DNA from: Myxococcus qinghaiensis
GTDB lineage: Bacteria > Myxococcota > Myxococcia > Myxococcales > Myxococcaceae
NCBI RefSeq assembly: GCF_024198215.1
Contig: NZ_JAKCFA010000003.1
Span: 552,943-616,942 of the forward strand
DNA length: 64,000 nt
Direction: 5' to 3'
Position numbers and translations under genes: made by a program. How positions within the stretch are numbered: position 1 is the stretch's first letter; each line of letters begins with the position of its first letter. Below, piece after piece: positions 36,135-45,413 of this stretch. The notes under the pieces are model-generated. The model worked only from the letters and a program-made list of their open reading frames with translations, did no database searches and was not told the DNA's origin.

Positions 36135-36262
36135 TGGGGGGAGACTGGGTTCTGGATGCTACCGCTAGAAATCTCCCGCGCAAACCATCGGTTGACTCCG
36201 TCTTGCGCGCCAACTATGCAGCCGCCCTCTGTCTTCTCTCGGCCTTATTCAGAAGGTGGCGA

Positions 36263-36556
36263 ATGCCGGCGAAGGACCTCGGATCGAAGTTCGTCTGCTA
36301 CAAGTGCCAGACGAAGTTCTACGACATGAAGAAGCCTGACCCGCTGTGCCCCAAGTGCGGCGCGGACCAGCGGGAAAGCCCTGCTCTCAAGCCCCAGCCC
36401 GAGGGACGACGCGGACGCTTGGCCGCCGCCCCGAAGGTCATCGAACCGATTGAACCCGAAGAGCCCGCCGCCGCGAGCGAGGACGAGGAAGAAGAACTCG
36501 ACTCGTTCGACGACGACGAGACCGCGGCTGCGGAAACCGAAGAAGAAGAACCCTGA
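36263..36556 (+). CDS. FYDLN acid-type zinc-ribbon protein (TIGR02300-like)
   Basis: A 97-residue protein starting MPAKDLGSKFVCYKCQTKFYDM. Four cysteines (C12, C15, C29, C32) form a zinc ribbon and KFYDM-x-KPDPLCPKCG matches the FYDLN-acid family, followed by a strongly acidic low-complexity tail (EDEEEELDSFDDDE). The family is widespread in proteobacteria with unknown function. AAGG lies before ATG 36263. It is divergent from the GltJ-like gene. A near-perfect hairpin follows its stop. Confidence 0.9.
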   Translation: MPAKDLGSKFVCYKCQTKFYDMKKPDPLCPKCGADQRESPALKPQPEGRRGRLAAAPKVIEPIEPEEPAAASEDEEEELDSFDDDETAAAETEEEEP

Positions 36557-36570
36557 GTCGTGGGGTGGTG

Positions 36571-36599
36571 GGGACTCCCTGGCGGTTGCCGGGAGTCCC
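36571..36599 (+). terminator. Hairpin after the FYDLN-type gene
   Basis: GGGACTCCC and GGGAGTCCC arms, with an inner GGC-GGTT-GCC, form an almost continuous stem with a 4-base loop, starting 15 bases after the stop codon. No T run follows. It most likely marks the transcript end of the 97-residue protein gene. Confidence 0.5.
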
Positions 36600-36698
36600 T
36601 GCGCCTCGGTCGTACCCGCGAGGCCTTGAAGCGAGGCGCGCCCGTCGAGGGGCGCCGCCAAGGCTCCGTTCAGCGTGATGCGCCCGGCCGCGCTCCGC

Positions 36699-36863
36699 TC
36701 AAGTCCCTGACGCCAGCGACAGCTCCATCATCGCGCGGCGGATCTGCTCGTAGAGGCCAGGTCCCATCTCCTGCATCCCCACCGGACGGATGTCCTTGCG
36801 GGTCGGCTCCTGGTGCGTCTGTGCCTGGCTCGTCAGAGTCGTCCGCTTCTTGGCCTGCTGCAT
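36699..36863 (-). CDS. Small protein of 54 residues, unknown
   Basis: MQQAKKRTTLTSQAQTHQEP is the predicted start, preceded by GAGAGGGGGG at good distance from ATG 36863. The peptide is polar with a helical C-terminus (GLYEQIRRAMMELSLA). The third codon positions are less GC-biased than neighbours. No known domain. It may be a real small gene because of the strong ribosome binding site, but there is no homologue I recognise. Confidence 0.5.
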   Translation of the reverse strand: MQQAKKRTTLTSQAQTHQEPTRKDIRPVGMQEMGPGLYEQIRRAMMELSLASGT

Positions 36864-36899
36864 GACTCGGCCCCCCTCTCGTGATGTTGCTCGCCAGTG

Positions 36900-37000
36900 C
36901 TGTAGCAATTTTTCTACCGGGGCGGAAATGAAATCCGGATCACCCACGCCTCGACATCTAGAACGTGCAGCGCCGAAAATCTTTCAACCTTTTGCTACAG
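36900..37000. repeat. Separated 9-base inverted repeat in an AT-rich gap
   Basis: CTGTAGCAA at 36900-36908 and its reverse complement TTGCTACAG at 36992-37000, 83 bases apart, flank an AT-rich stretch (AATTTTTCTACC, TTTCAACCTTTT). The pair lies between the 54-residue gene and the end of the cupredoxin-like gene. It may be a regulatory dyad or chance. Confidence 0.35.
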
Positions 37001-37015
37001 GCGTGAGCAGTCCCG

Positions 37016-37795
37016 TTACTTCAGGTCGCCTACCGCCCAGGATTGGTCGACTTCTGCGATTTCCCCGGCGCGGACCGTCACCGTCCGCTCGGCTGGGGGC
37101 AGCCGCTCGTGCCAGAAGACGAGGGTGTGGGTGCCCTCCGGGACCTCCAGCTTGAAGCGCCCCTCGGGGCTGGTGGTCGCGAAGTAGAAGTGGTCGAAGG
37201 TCCGAACCACCGCGCGCATCCAGGGGTGGATATCGCAGCGGATGGGGACGAGGCCCGGCTCGGCGGGGAGCGGCTTGCGCGTCGTCATCCCCTCCAGCGG
37301 CATGGCCACGTTGAAGAAGGAGCGGTTGGAGCCAGAGGCGGCGCGCACGTTGTGGACGAGCGGATCAGAGTTTCGCAGCGTCACGGAGCCGCCGGCCCGG
37401 GCGGCCAGGACGGGCGGCTCGTAGACGCACTTCTTCTGGTCCAGCACGGGCTCGGGTGGTGGACGGGTCGGTGCGGGGAGCCCCGCGCCGGACTTGAGGG
37501 AAACCACCGTGTGGGCAAGCTCCCCCGCCGAGCCGACCACGAGGGAGCGGTCCTCCGCCTGCTCGCCGCACACGGACACGACGGTGCCGGTGGTGGGAGA
37601 CAAGGTAGGGGCTGGAGGCGTGCCCGTGAGGTGGACGCGACCCTCGATGGTGCCCCACTTCACGTCGGCGGCGGGGCGCGCGGGCGAGGGAGCCGTCGCC
37701 ACGGGCGCGTCGGTGGCCGAGGGAGGAGGCGTCTCGCGGCATGCGGAGACGAGCGCGAGGAGGAGCAGCGGGCGATGAAAGGTGGCGCGGAGCAC
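37016..37795 (-). CDS. Cupredoxin-like lipoprotein
   Basis: A 259-residue lipoprotein (LALVSAC, lipidation near Cys19), from GTG 37795. After an Ala/Pro/Thr-rich linker come segments typical of periplasmic cupredoxin-like proteins annotated as methylamine-utilisation or plastocyanin-like: IEGRVHLTGTPP, VTLRNSDPLVHNVRA with a ligand-type His, and PIRCDIHPWMRAVV with Cys, His and Met in copper-site spacing. The C-terminal part (GRFKLEVPEGTHTLVFWHERL) resembles a carboxypeptidase-regulatory-like beta sandwich. An electron-transfer or copper-binding role is inferred; no redox partner is nearby. Confidence 0.85.
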   Translation of the reverse strand: MLRATFHRPLLLLALVSACRETPPPSATDAPVATAPSPARPAADVKWGTIEGRVHLTGTPPAPTLSPTTGTVVSVCGEQAEDRSLVVGSAGELAHTVVSLKSGAGLPAPTRPPPEPVLDQKKCVYEPPVLAARAGGSVTLRNSDPLVHNVRAASGSNRSFFNVAMPLEGMTTRKPLPAEPGLVPIRCDIHPWMRAVVRTFDHFYFATTSPEGRFKLEVPEGTHTLVFWHERLPPAERTVTVRAGEIAEVDQSWAVGDLK

Positions 37796-37957
37796 GTGCC
37801 CGGTCTAACGGGTGCGTGAAGCTCTTTCAAATGGCGCGGAGCAATCCAAGGGCCCGGGGGATGACTCATGGTCCATTTGGGCGTTGGACCCTTATCACCC
37901 TTGTTGGTAGAAGAGCGCGCGGCCGTACACGGTGCGGCTCTGTGGGAGGCAGCAACT

Positions 37958-38689
37958 TTGCGGGAGAAATTGAAGGCGCTGGCGGAGCTTCAGAATGTGG
38001 ACCTGGAGGTCGCTTCGCTCCGGAAGGCCGCGGACGTCCACCCCCGTCAGATTGCCGAGTTGGAGCGCGAGCTGGGTGTGGCTCGCAGCGCTATCGAGGC
38101 TGAGCGCGCGCGTGTCACTGACATGGAGCGGCAGAAGGCGGAGCGCGAGCAGAACATCACGGACGAGAAGGACAAGGTGAAGAAGTGGGAGGCGCGGCTG
38201 AGCGAACAGCGCTCCACCCGCGAGTACTCCGCCCTGGCCCGTGAAATCGATATCGCCAAGAAGGCCAACCTGACGATGGCCGAGGAGCAGGTGGAGCTCA
38301 TCAAACAGCTCGGCCTGGCTCGCGAGGCCCTCAAGGGGAAGGAGGCCGACTTCGGGACGAAGCAGCAAGGCCTCTCGGCGCGAATGGCGGAGCTGCGCGG
38401 CAAGCTGGGCGAGTCCGAGGAGCAGGTGAAGAAGCTCGAGGGCAGTCGCGCCGCCGTGGCGAACTCCGTCGACTCCAACCTGCTGCGGCGCTACGAGTCC
38501 ATCCGCAAGAAGAAGCTGCCCGCGCTGGTCGGCGTGGTGGCGGGCACTTGCCGGGGCTGCAACATGAACGTGCCCCCGCAGCTCTACAACCAGCTGCGCA
38601 CCTCGCTGGGCACGGACATCTGCCCGTCCTGCAACCGCATCATCTACGCGGTGGAAGCCCTCGAGGAAACACCCGCGGCGGCGAAGTAG
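37958..38689 (+). CDS. Coiled-coil + C4 zinc ribbon protein (CT398/zf-RING_7 family)
   Basis: A 243-residue protein. Residues about 5-185 form a long coiled-coil hairpin (LKALAELQNVDLEVASL, VTDMERQKAEREQNITDEKD), followed by VVAGTCRGCNMNVPPQL and DICPSCNRIIY, a C4 zinc ribbon. This matches the CT398-like/DUF164 family, found in many bacteria near RNase H genes and proposed to act in nucleic-acid or flagellar/secretion contexts. TTG 37958 is chosen because GGAGG is 8 bases upstream; a longer frame from 37868 lacks homology. It lies 7 bases before the RNase H-like gene. Confidence 0.9.
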   Translation: MREKLKALAELQNVDLEVASLRKAADVHPRQIAELERELGVARSAIEAERARVTDMERQKAEREQNITDEKDKVKKWEARLSEQRSTREYSALAREIDIAKKANLTMAEEQVELIKQLGLAREALKGKEADFGTKQQGLSARMAELRGKLGESEEQVKKLEGSRAAVANSVDSNLLRRYESIRKKKLPALVGVVAGTCRGCNMNVPPQLYNQLRTSLGTDICPSCNRIIYAVEALEETPAAAK

Positions 38690-38696
38690 GCCGCCG

Positions 38697-39323
38697 ATGA
38701 CGGCACCGTCCCTCGTCGACATCCTCCGCCACATCGCGCGTGAGGAGCCGCTCTCGTCGACGGTGCGCACCTTCCGCGGACTCACGCGGGAGCGATTGGG
38801 TCAGCTTCTCGACGAAGCCGCCACCCGTCTGGGCCCTCCCGAGAGGGCCGGGGACGGAGGGGCGGCGAGCTCGGCTCCCGCCTCCCGGGCGGTGGAGCCG
38901 CTCCCCTCCTCTGAGCCCCTGCCTCGCGTGCGCGTCTATTCGGACGGCGCCGCGAGAGGAAACCCCGGCCCCGCGGGCGCGGGCGCGGTGGTGACGGACC
39001 CCGAGGGCCACGTGGTGGCGCGGCTCGGTCGCTTCCTCGGGACGCAGACGAACAACACCGCCGAGTACCAGGGCCTGCTCCTGGGCCTGAAGCACGCGAA
39101 GGCGATGGGCGCGCGCGAGGTGGACGTCTACGCCGACAGCGAGCTGCTCATCCGCCAGTTGGACGGGCTGTACCAGGTGAAGAGCATGACGCTCAGGCCC
39201 CTCTTCGAGGAGGCGCGGCGGCTTCTGGCACTCTTCTCCAAGGTGAAGCTCCACCACATCCCCCGCGCGAAGAACGCGGAGGCGGATGAGATGAGCAACC
39301 GGGCCATCGACGAGCGGATGTAA
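38697..39323 (+). CDS. RNase H-like protein (reverse-transcriptase-like RNase H)
   Basis: A 208-residue protein: an unusual N-terminal helical region of about 75 residues, then an RNase HI fold. Catalytic acids are D83 in YSDGAARGNPGPAG, E123 in NTAEYQGLL, D147 in DVYADSELL and D197 near the end (NAEADEMSN). The family (RNase_HI_like, RnhA-like) cleaves RNA in RNA:DNA hybrids. It follows a CT398-type gene by 7 bases and precedes rnpB by 47, a conserved grouping in myxobacteria-like genomes as far as I recall. Confidence 0.92.
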   Translation: MTAPSLVDILRHIAREEPLSSTVRTFRGLTRERLGQLLDEAATRLGPPERAGDGGAASSAPASRAVEPLPSSEPLPRVRVYSDGAARGNPGPAGAGAVVTDPEGHVVARLGRFLGTQTNNTAEYQGLLLGLKHAKAMGAREVDVYADSELLIRQLDGLYQVKSMTLRPLFEEARRLLALFSKVKLHHIPRAKNAEADEMSNRAIDERM

Positions 39324-39370
39324 CGCCCCCCTGGAGTGGACCGCTGTCCCGAGGCTGTTGTAAGGGACAG

Positions 39371-39774
<404 letters not shown>

Positions 39775-39989
39775 TTCCCTGTGAGCACCAGGCCGCGCTC
39801 GTCCCCATCCCCCCTGTCCGGGTGACCAGGTGGGCGTGAGGTCCGCTGTGCAGCCCTGCTCGTCTTGTGGCCCCTGGACACCGCCCCCACCATACCCCTG
39901 ATTTTCCCGCAAGTTCTCCTGGCCCACGTCTCGTCATCTCGCATGAGGGGGGACGGGCCAGGTGGAACACCGGCATCGAGGGTACCGCC

Positions 39990-41318
39990 ATGGCAGAGCA
40001 ATCAACGAAGGGCCCGCCCGCCCGGCGGGCGACAATGAGCACCTGGGCGGTCAGCTCGCTCGGAATCGGCTCCATGGTGGGGGCCGGTATCTTCGCGCTG
40101 CTAGGACAAGCCGCGCTTCTCGTCGGACCGAGGACCTGGCTCGCGTTCGCGCTCGCGGGAGTCGTCACCCTCTTGTCCGGCTACTCCTACGCCAAGCTCG
40201 GCTCGCGCTACCCAAGCTCTGGCGGCATCACCCGCTTCTTCGAGGAAGGCTTCGGGCGAGGGCTCGTTTCCGGGACCCTCTCGCTCATCTACCTCGTCAC
40301 CCTGGCCATCACCATCGCCATGGTGGCCAAGACCTTCGGAGCCTACGCTACCCGCCTCTTCCTCCCGAGCGGAGGACACCTCTGGTTCAACCTCTTCGGC
40401 TCGGCCATCGTCATCCTGCTGTCGGTCCTGAATGCCGCCGGCTCGGGCGCGGTGGGCAAGGCGGAGGTCGCCCTCGTGTCCATCAAGCTCGCCATCCTGG
40501 GCGGCCTGCTCGCCGTGGGCATCTACTCCATGACCCAGGGCGGGACGCAGCACCTGAACACGCACTCCCACGGCGGGCTCACCGCCCTCGTTTCGAGCGT
40601 GGGGCTGTGCTTCTTCGCCTACTCGGGCTTCGGGATGATGGCCAACGCCGCATCGGATGTGGCCAATCCCAAGAAGACCATTCCCCAGGCCATCTTCCTG
40701 GCGATCGGCGTGGTAACCGTGCTGTACGTGGGGCTCGCCGTGACAGTCCTGGCCCTGGTACCACCCGCGGAGCTCGCCCGTAACGCGGACACCGCCGTGG
40801 CCCAGGCTGCCCGGCCCGTGCTTGGCTCCGCGGGATTCACCGTCGTCGCGCTCGGGGCCTTGCTTGCCACTGCGTCGGCCATCAACGCCACGCTCTTCGC
40901 CGCCCTCAACGTGTCGTCCGCACAGGCTCGCGCCGGCCAGCTCCCCCAGGCCTTCAGCACGCCCATGAAGGGCAAGAGCACGAAGGGCTTCATGTGGGGC
41001 GTCATCGCCATCCTGGTGATGGTCAACACCATGAGCCTCGGCGCCATCGCCAATGTCGCCAGCGCGACCTTTCTCATCTGTTACATGGCGGTCCACGTCG
41101 CGTGCTGGAAGCTCGCGCGCCCAGCGGGGGCCTCGCGCGCTGTCGTTGGCGTGGGCGCGACACTGATGGGGGTCGTCCTCATCACGTTCCTCGTCAGCTC
41201 CGCGAAGACCCAGCCGCTCTCGCTCGTCCTCACCGTGGTCGCCGTCGCGGGCAGCGCGCTCGTCCAGTGGCTCATCCAATCGCAGCACCACGGCCTGCCG
41301 CACTCCCGCGCGCGCTGA
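39990..41318 (+). CDS. APC family amino acid permease
   Basis: A 442-residue transporter with about 12 membrane helices. The first helix has SSLGIGSMVGAGIFALLG, the typical APC substrate-binding helix with G-x-G motif; FFAYSGFGMMANAASDVANPKKTIP is the conserved helix 6/7 region. Members carry amino acids with protons. ATG 39990 follows 216 bases after rnpB. The downstream genes are a DcaP-like porin, a GadC-like antiporter and a glutaminase; as in E. coli ybaS-ybaT, a glutaminase next to an APC permease suggests glutamine uptake. Exact substrate is inferred. Confidence 0.9.
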   Translation: MAEQSTKGPPARRATMSTWAVSSLGIGSMVGAGIFALLGQAALLVGPRTWLAFALAGVVTLLSGYSYAKLGSRYPSSGGITRFFEEGFGRGLVSGTLSLIYLVTLAITIAMVAKTFGAYATRLFLPSGGHLWFNLFGSAIVILLSVLNAAGSGAVGKAEVALVSIKLAILGGLLAVGIYSMTQGGTQHLNTHSHGGLTALVSSVGLCFFAYSGFGMMANAASDVANPKKTIPQAIFLAIGVVTVLYVGLAVTVLALVPPAELARNADTAVAQAARPVLGSAGFTVVALGALLATASAINATLFAALNVSSAQARAGQLPQAFSTPMKGKSTKGFMWGVIAILVMVNTMSLGAIANVASATFLICYMAVHVACWKLARPAGASRAVVGVGATLMGVVLITFLVSSAKTQPLSLVLTVVAVAGSALVQWLIQSQHHGLPHSRAR

Positions 41319-41461
41319 CAAGCCCGCACGCGCGACTTCCGCTCGGGGAGGTGGAGGAAAAAGCAAACATTCCAACGTCGGGCAAGACCTCCTGGATGGG
41401 ATGACAGGCTACGGCAAGGCCCTAGGTTTCCTGCCACTTCGCAGTGGTGGCAACGAACCCA

Positions 41462-42850
41462 ATGACCGACCCAGCCCCTTCCCAACCATTTCCTGTTCGC
41501 GTCGTCGCCATCGTGCTGATGGCGACGCTGAGCACTCTCGCCTGGGACGCCCAAGCCCAAGAGCCTTCCACGGAAGGCTCCACTCAACCCGAGTCCTCCC
41601 TGGGCCAGGACGCAAGGACGGACACGTCCTCCGCGCTGTTGTCGCCCGGGGAGGAGCTGGCGCTCCCGCAGTTGCCCTTCCTCGACCTGGGGCGCCCCAA
41701 CAACACCCAGGCCTTCGCTCCACGGCATGACCACGGGGTGTTCGACACCACACTGCCCGGCTACTTCCGGATTCCAACCACGAAGGTCTTCCTGAAGCTC
41801 GGCATCGGCGCCACGACCGCGTTCATCGTCAGCTCCAAGCTCCTGGGCACGCCCACCTGGTTCACCACGTCCGCCATCCCCGTGCGCGGCCAGCCCTTCT
41901 TCCACTCTCCGGGCGCCCAGTCGACGGCCACCGCCAACCCGTCCGACGTCTCCCTGGAGATGCGTGGCAAGACGGAACTGGGCCCGATGAGGCTGCTCTT
42001 CAACACGAGCTTCGCCCAGGGAAAGCCCGCCTTCGGCTTCCATCCGAACTACGCCTACGCACAGCTGGGGAGCGTCCTCGCGGGCTTCACAGATTCGACC
42101 TTCGCGGACGTCGATGCCTACCCGAACACCCTCGACTTCGAGGGCCCCAACGCGCTCGTCTTCTCCAAGCACGCCGTGGCGCGCTACAGCCACTCGCTGT
42201 CTCACGACAAGCAGCGACGGATGTCCCTCCACGTCGCCCTGGAGCAGCCCGGCTCCAACGTGCCCACGTCCGCGGGAGAGCCGCGCGACATGCTCCCCGA
42301 CGGGGTCGTCGCCTGGCGCAGTGAGGGAGGTTGGGGCCACCTGCAGCTCGCCGGTCTGGTGCGCGCGGTGGGCATCCAGTCCAGGGACAGCAAGGACAGC
42401 AAGACGGTGCTGGGCATCGGCGGCAACCTGACCGGCGCCTATCACTTCTCCCACAAGCACACGCTGCTCGCCGGCATCTCCGGCGGGCAGGGCCTGGGCG
42501 CGTACCTCAACGACACGGGCGGCGCGCAGTACGACGCCGCGCTGAATACAGCGGGCGCCCTCAAGGCCATCCCCCTGCTCGGCGCCTACGCGGGCTTCAC
42601 CTACGCGTGGACCCACACGCTCAGCTCCACGGCGACCTACGGGTGGCTCAAGCTCTGGGACCGGGACTTCGAGGCCTCGCTCGATGCGAAGAGCTTCCGG
42701 CGGTCGCAATACGCGTCCCTCAACCTGGTGGCCAGACCCATGAAGGGTGTCCTGGTCGGCGTCGAGGGGCTGTGGGGCTACAACCGCGCCATCGACAGCC
42801 AGTCCGGGCAGGCCGTCAGAGGACAGCTCACCCTCCAGTATCGCTACTGA
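41462..42850 (+). CDS. DcaP-like outer-membrane porin
   Basis: A 462-residue protein with a signal peptide (MATLSTLAWDAQAQ, cleavage near AQA). The barrel part carries the DcaP-like pattern: LPGYFRIPTTKVFLKLG at the start of the barrel, AYAQLGSVLAGFTDSTFADVDAYPNTLDFEGP in the middle, and it ends LTLQYRY with terminal aromatic residue for BAM-mediated insertion. DcaP proteins form trimeric channels for small negatively charged molecules. ATG 41462 lacks a strong ribosome binding site; GTG 41444 is an alternative. It sits between two amino-acid transporters. Confidence 0.88.
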   Translation: MTDPAPSQPFPVRVVAIVLMATLSTLAWDAQAQEPSTEGSTQPESSLGQDARTDTSSALLSPGEELALPQLPFLDLGRPNNTQAFAPRHDHGVFDTTLPGYFRIPTTKVFLKLGIGATTAFIVSSKLLGTPTWFTTSAIPVRGQPFFHSPGAQSTATANPSDVSLEMRGKTELGPMRLLFNTSFAQGKPAFGFHPNYAYAQLGSVLAGFTDSTFADVDAYPNTLDFEGPNALVFSKHAVARYSHSLSHDKQRRMSLHVALEQPGSNVPTSAGEPRDMLPDGVVAWRSEGGWGHLQLAGLVRAVGIQSRDSKDSKTVLGIGGNLTGAYHFSHKHTLLAGISGGQGLGAYLNDTGGAQYDAALNTAGALKAIPLLGAYAGFTYAWTHTLSSTATYGWLKLWDRDFEASLDAKSFRRSQYASLNLVARPMKGVLVGVEGLWGYNRAIDSQSGQAVRGQLTLQYRY

Positions 42851-42883
42851 AACACCGCACGAACAGGACCGAGGGAAGCCGCC

Positions 42884-44485
42884 ATGGAGTCAGGGACCAC
42901 CAGAACAACCAATGCCGCTCGGGCTTCGCCCAAGCTGGGCGTGCTCACGCTGGCCATCATGAACGTCACGGCCGTCGTCAGCCTGCGCGGCTTGCCCGCG
43001 GAAGCCGAATACGGACTGACCTCCCTCTTCTATTACACCTTCGCCGCGGTGTTCTTCCTCATCCCGGTGTCGCTGGTGGCGGCGGAGCTGGCCACGGGCT
43101 GGCCCGAGAAGGGCGGCGTGTTCCGCTGGGTCGGCGAGGCCTTCGGTCCCCGGTGGGGCTTCCTCGCCATCTTCCTGGTCTGGATTGAGTCGACCATCTG
43201 GTTCCCGACGGTGCTCACCTACGGCGCGGTGGCGCTGGCCTTCGTGGGCCCCAACGAGACGTGGGACAAGTCGCTCTCCGGAAACAAGTTCTACACGATT
43301 GTCATCGTGCTGGCCCTGTACTGGGCGGCCACGTTCGTCTCGCTGCGCGGACTCAAGACGTCTTCGAAGATCTCCAAGTGGGCGGGCCTCATCGGCACCA
43401 TCATCCCAGCCCTGCTGCTCATCGCGTTCGGCCTCGCTTACCTGGCCTCGGGACGACCGCTCCAGATTCAATTGGGCTGGGACAAGGTGATTCCCGACTT
43501 CAGCCAGTTCGGAAACCTGGTGCTCGCCGCGTCCATCTTCCTGTTCTACGCGGGCATGGAGATGAACGCCATCCACGTCGTGGATGCGAAGAACCCCTCG
43601 CGCACCTATCCGCTCGCCATCCTCATCGCGTCGGTGACGACGGTGGTGCTCTTCGTGCTCGGCACGCTGGCCATCAGCTTCATCATCCCCAAGACGCAGA
43701 TAAACCTGACGCAGAGCCTGCTCGTCTCGTACCGCGACTTCTTCACGACATTTGGATTGGCCTGGCTGTCACCAGTGATAGCAGCGGCCCTCTTCCTGGG
43801 GGTGCTGGGCAGCGTCACGGTGTGGGTCTCCGGCCCGTCCGCGGCGCTGGGGGTCGTGGGCCGAGCAGGCTATCTGCCGCCGTTCTTCCAGCGACTGAAC
43901 CAGCACGGCGCGCCCAGCCACATCCTCATCGTGCAGGGGCTGGTGGTCACCTTCCTGTCGTTGATGTTCGTCATCCTGCCGTCGGTGCAGGCGGCGTATC
44001 AAATCCTCAGCCAGCTCACGTCGACGCTCTACCTCATCATGTACATGCTGATGTTCGCGGCGGCCATCTACCTGCGCACCAGCGAGCCGCACACGAAGCG
44101 CGCGTACCGGGTACCGGGCGGCGAAGTGGGCATGTGGGTCATCGGTGGAGCGGGCTTCATCGGGGCGCTCGTCGCGTTCGTGCTCAGCTTCGTCCCGCCC
44201 TCGCAAATCAAGGTCGGCAGCCCGACGACGTACGTGCTCATCCTCATCGGCGGCAACGTCCTCTTCGTGGCCATCCCACTCATCCTCTATGCACGGCGCA
44301 AGGCCCACTGGCGCTCGGCGGCGGGAGCGCGCGACCTGGCCCCCTTCAATTGGGAGAAGCCCGGCGCCTCGGGCCACCCTGGCGCGGAACCGACGCAAGA
44401 CGACGAGGAGGCCTGGCCTCCCACGACTCCACACGACAGGAGGCAGCCCGATGACACCGGCCACCATCCGCGCGGCAACCACTGA
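42884..44485 (+). CDS. GadC-like amino acid antiporter (APC superfamily)
   Basis: A 533-residue transporter, 12 predicted helices and a hydrophilic C-terminal tail of about 60 residues. KLGVLTLAIMNVTAVVSLRGLPAEAEYGL and the GWPEKGGVFRWVGEAFG segment are typical of the glutamate:GABA antiporter (GadC/YjeM) branch. Helix 6 contains FLFYAGMEMNAIH. In E. coli GadC exchanges external glutamate or glutamine for internal GABA or glutamate and so consumes protons. The 3' end overlaps the glutaminase gene by 35 bases, which strongly couples both. Confidence 0.92.
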   Translation: MESGTTRTTNAARASPKLGVLTLAIMNVTAVVSLRGLPAEAEYGLTSLFYYTFAAVFFLIPVSLVAAELATGWPEKGGVFRWVGEAFGPRWGFLAIFLVWIESTIWFPTVLTYGAVALAFVGPNETWDKSLSGNKFYTIVIVLALYWAATFVSLRGLKTSSKISKWAGLIGTIIPALLLIAFGLAYLASGRPLQIQLGWDKVIPDFSQFGNLVLAASIFLFYAGMEMNAIHVVDAKNPSRTYPLAILIASVTTVVLFVLGTLAISFIIPKTQINLTQSLLVSYRDFFTTFGLAWLSPVIAAALFLGVLGSVTVWVSGPSAALGVVGRAGYLPPFFQRLNQHGAPSHILIVQGLVVTFLSLMFVILPSVQAAYQILSQLTSTLYLIMYMLMFAAAIYLRTSEPHTKRAYRVPGGEVGMWVIGGAGFIGALVAFVLSFVPPSQIKVGSPTTYVLILIGGNVLFVAIPLILYARRKAHWRSAAGARDLAPFNWEKPGASGHPGAEPTQDDEEAWPPTTPHDRRQPDDTGHHPRGNH

Positions 44486-45392
44486 AGCACATCAGCGGTA
44501 CCTGGACCTGAAGGAGGGACGGAACGCCAGCTACATCCCGGTGCTCGCGCGCGTCCAGCCCGAGCGCTTCGGCCTGGTGGTCCTCACCGCGGACGGACAG
44601 GCGACAGAGGTCGGGGACACCCGCTCTGAGTTCGCCATCGAGTCCATCTCCAAGGTGTTCACGCTCGCGCGGGCGCTCGACGAGGTGGGCTCGGAGGTCC
44701 TCCTCGCGAAGGTCGGCGACAATCCCACCGGCGAGTCCTTCTCCTCCGTCCACGCGCTCGTGGTGCATGACGGAAAGCCACTCAACCCCTTCGTCAACGC
44801 CGGGGCCATCGCCACCGTCAGCCTGGTCCCCGCGGACTCGGCGGCGCAGCGCTGGACGAAGATTCACGACACCCTGTGTGCCTTCGCGGGCCGCGAACTC
44901 GCCGTCATGGACGAGGTCTATCGCTCGGAGTCGGCGACCAATCAGCACAACCGCGCCCTCGCGTGGCTGCTCGACAGCAGCCACACCCTCTACAGCGACC
45001 CCATGGAGGCGACGGACGTCTACACGCGCCAGTGCTCGGTGGGGCTGACGACGTATGACCTGGCGGTGATGGGGGCCACCCTCGCCGCGGGAGGCCTCAA
45101 CCCCCTCACCCGGCGACGCGCGGTCAAGGCGGAGCACGTGCCTCGGATTCTCGCCGAGATGACCATGAACGGCCTCTATGACAACACGGGCACATGGCAA
45201 TACGAGGTGGGCCTGCCAGCCAAGAGCGGCGTGGGTGGCGGAATCCTCGCCGTCGTCCCAGGCAGGCTCGCCATCGCCGCGTTCAGCCCTCCGCTGGACC
45301 GCTTCGGCAACAGCGTGAGGAGCCAGCGGGCCATCCAGCACCTTTCGAAGGTGCTCGGCCTCAACCTCTTCGCGCCTCCCCTGGCGGGCTGA
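44451..45392 (+). CDS. glsA: Glutaminase
   Basis: A 313-residue glutaminase A (beta-lactamase-like serine hydrolase fold) that converts glutamine to glutamate and ammonia. The catalytic S-x-x-K is in FAIESISKVFTLA; PFVNAGAIAT, ESATNQHNRALAWLL and SVGLTTYDLAVMGATLAAGG are family-typical. GGAGG lies directly before ATG 44451. The gene overlaps the GadC-like antiporter by 35 bases, so its ammonia-producing reaction is linked to glutamine/glutamate exchange, as in glutamine-based acid resistance. Confidence 0.96.
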   Translation: MTPATIRAATTEAHQRYLDLKEGRNASYIPVLARVQPERFGLVVLTADGQATEVGDTRSEFAIESISKVFTLARALDEVGSEVLLAKVGDNPTGESFSSVHALVVHDGKPLNPFVNAGAIATVSLVPADSAAQRWTKIHDTLCAFAGRELAVMDEVYRSESATNQHNRALAWLLDSSHTLYSDPMEATDVYTRQCSVGLTTYDLAVMGATLAAGGLNPLTRRRAVKAEHVPRILAEMTMNGLYDNTGTWQYEVGLPAKSGVGGGILAVVPGRLAIAAFSPPLDRFGNSVRSQRAIQHLSKVLGLNLFAPPLAG

Positions 45393-45413
45393 AAGCGCGA
45401 CGCGGCGCGTCTG

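Noticed and set aside
34069..36329. Open frames crossing the 34.1-kb repeats with repeated peptides such as PPLDERERSEARAR
   Set aside because: The peptides merely translate the DNA repeat, and no ribosome binding site or signal is present. Treated as non-coding.
39775..45413. Genomic island inserted next to rnpB
   Set aside because: No integrase, direct repeats or clear base-composition shift. The genes are ordinary transport and metabolism genes.
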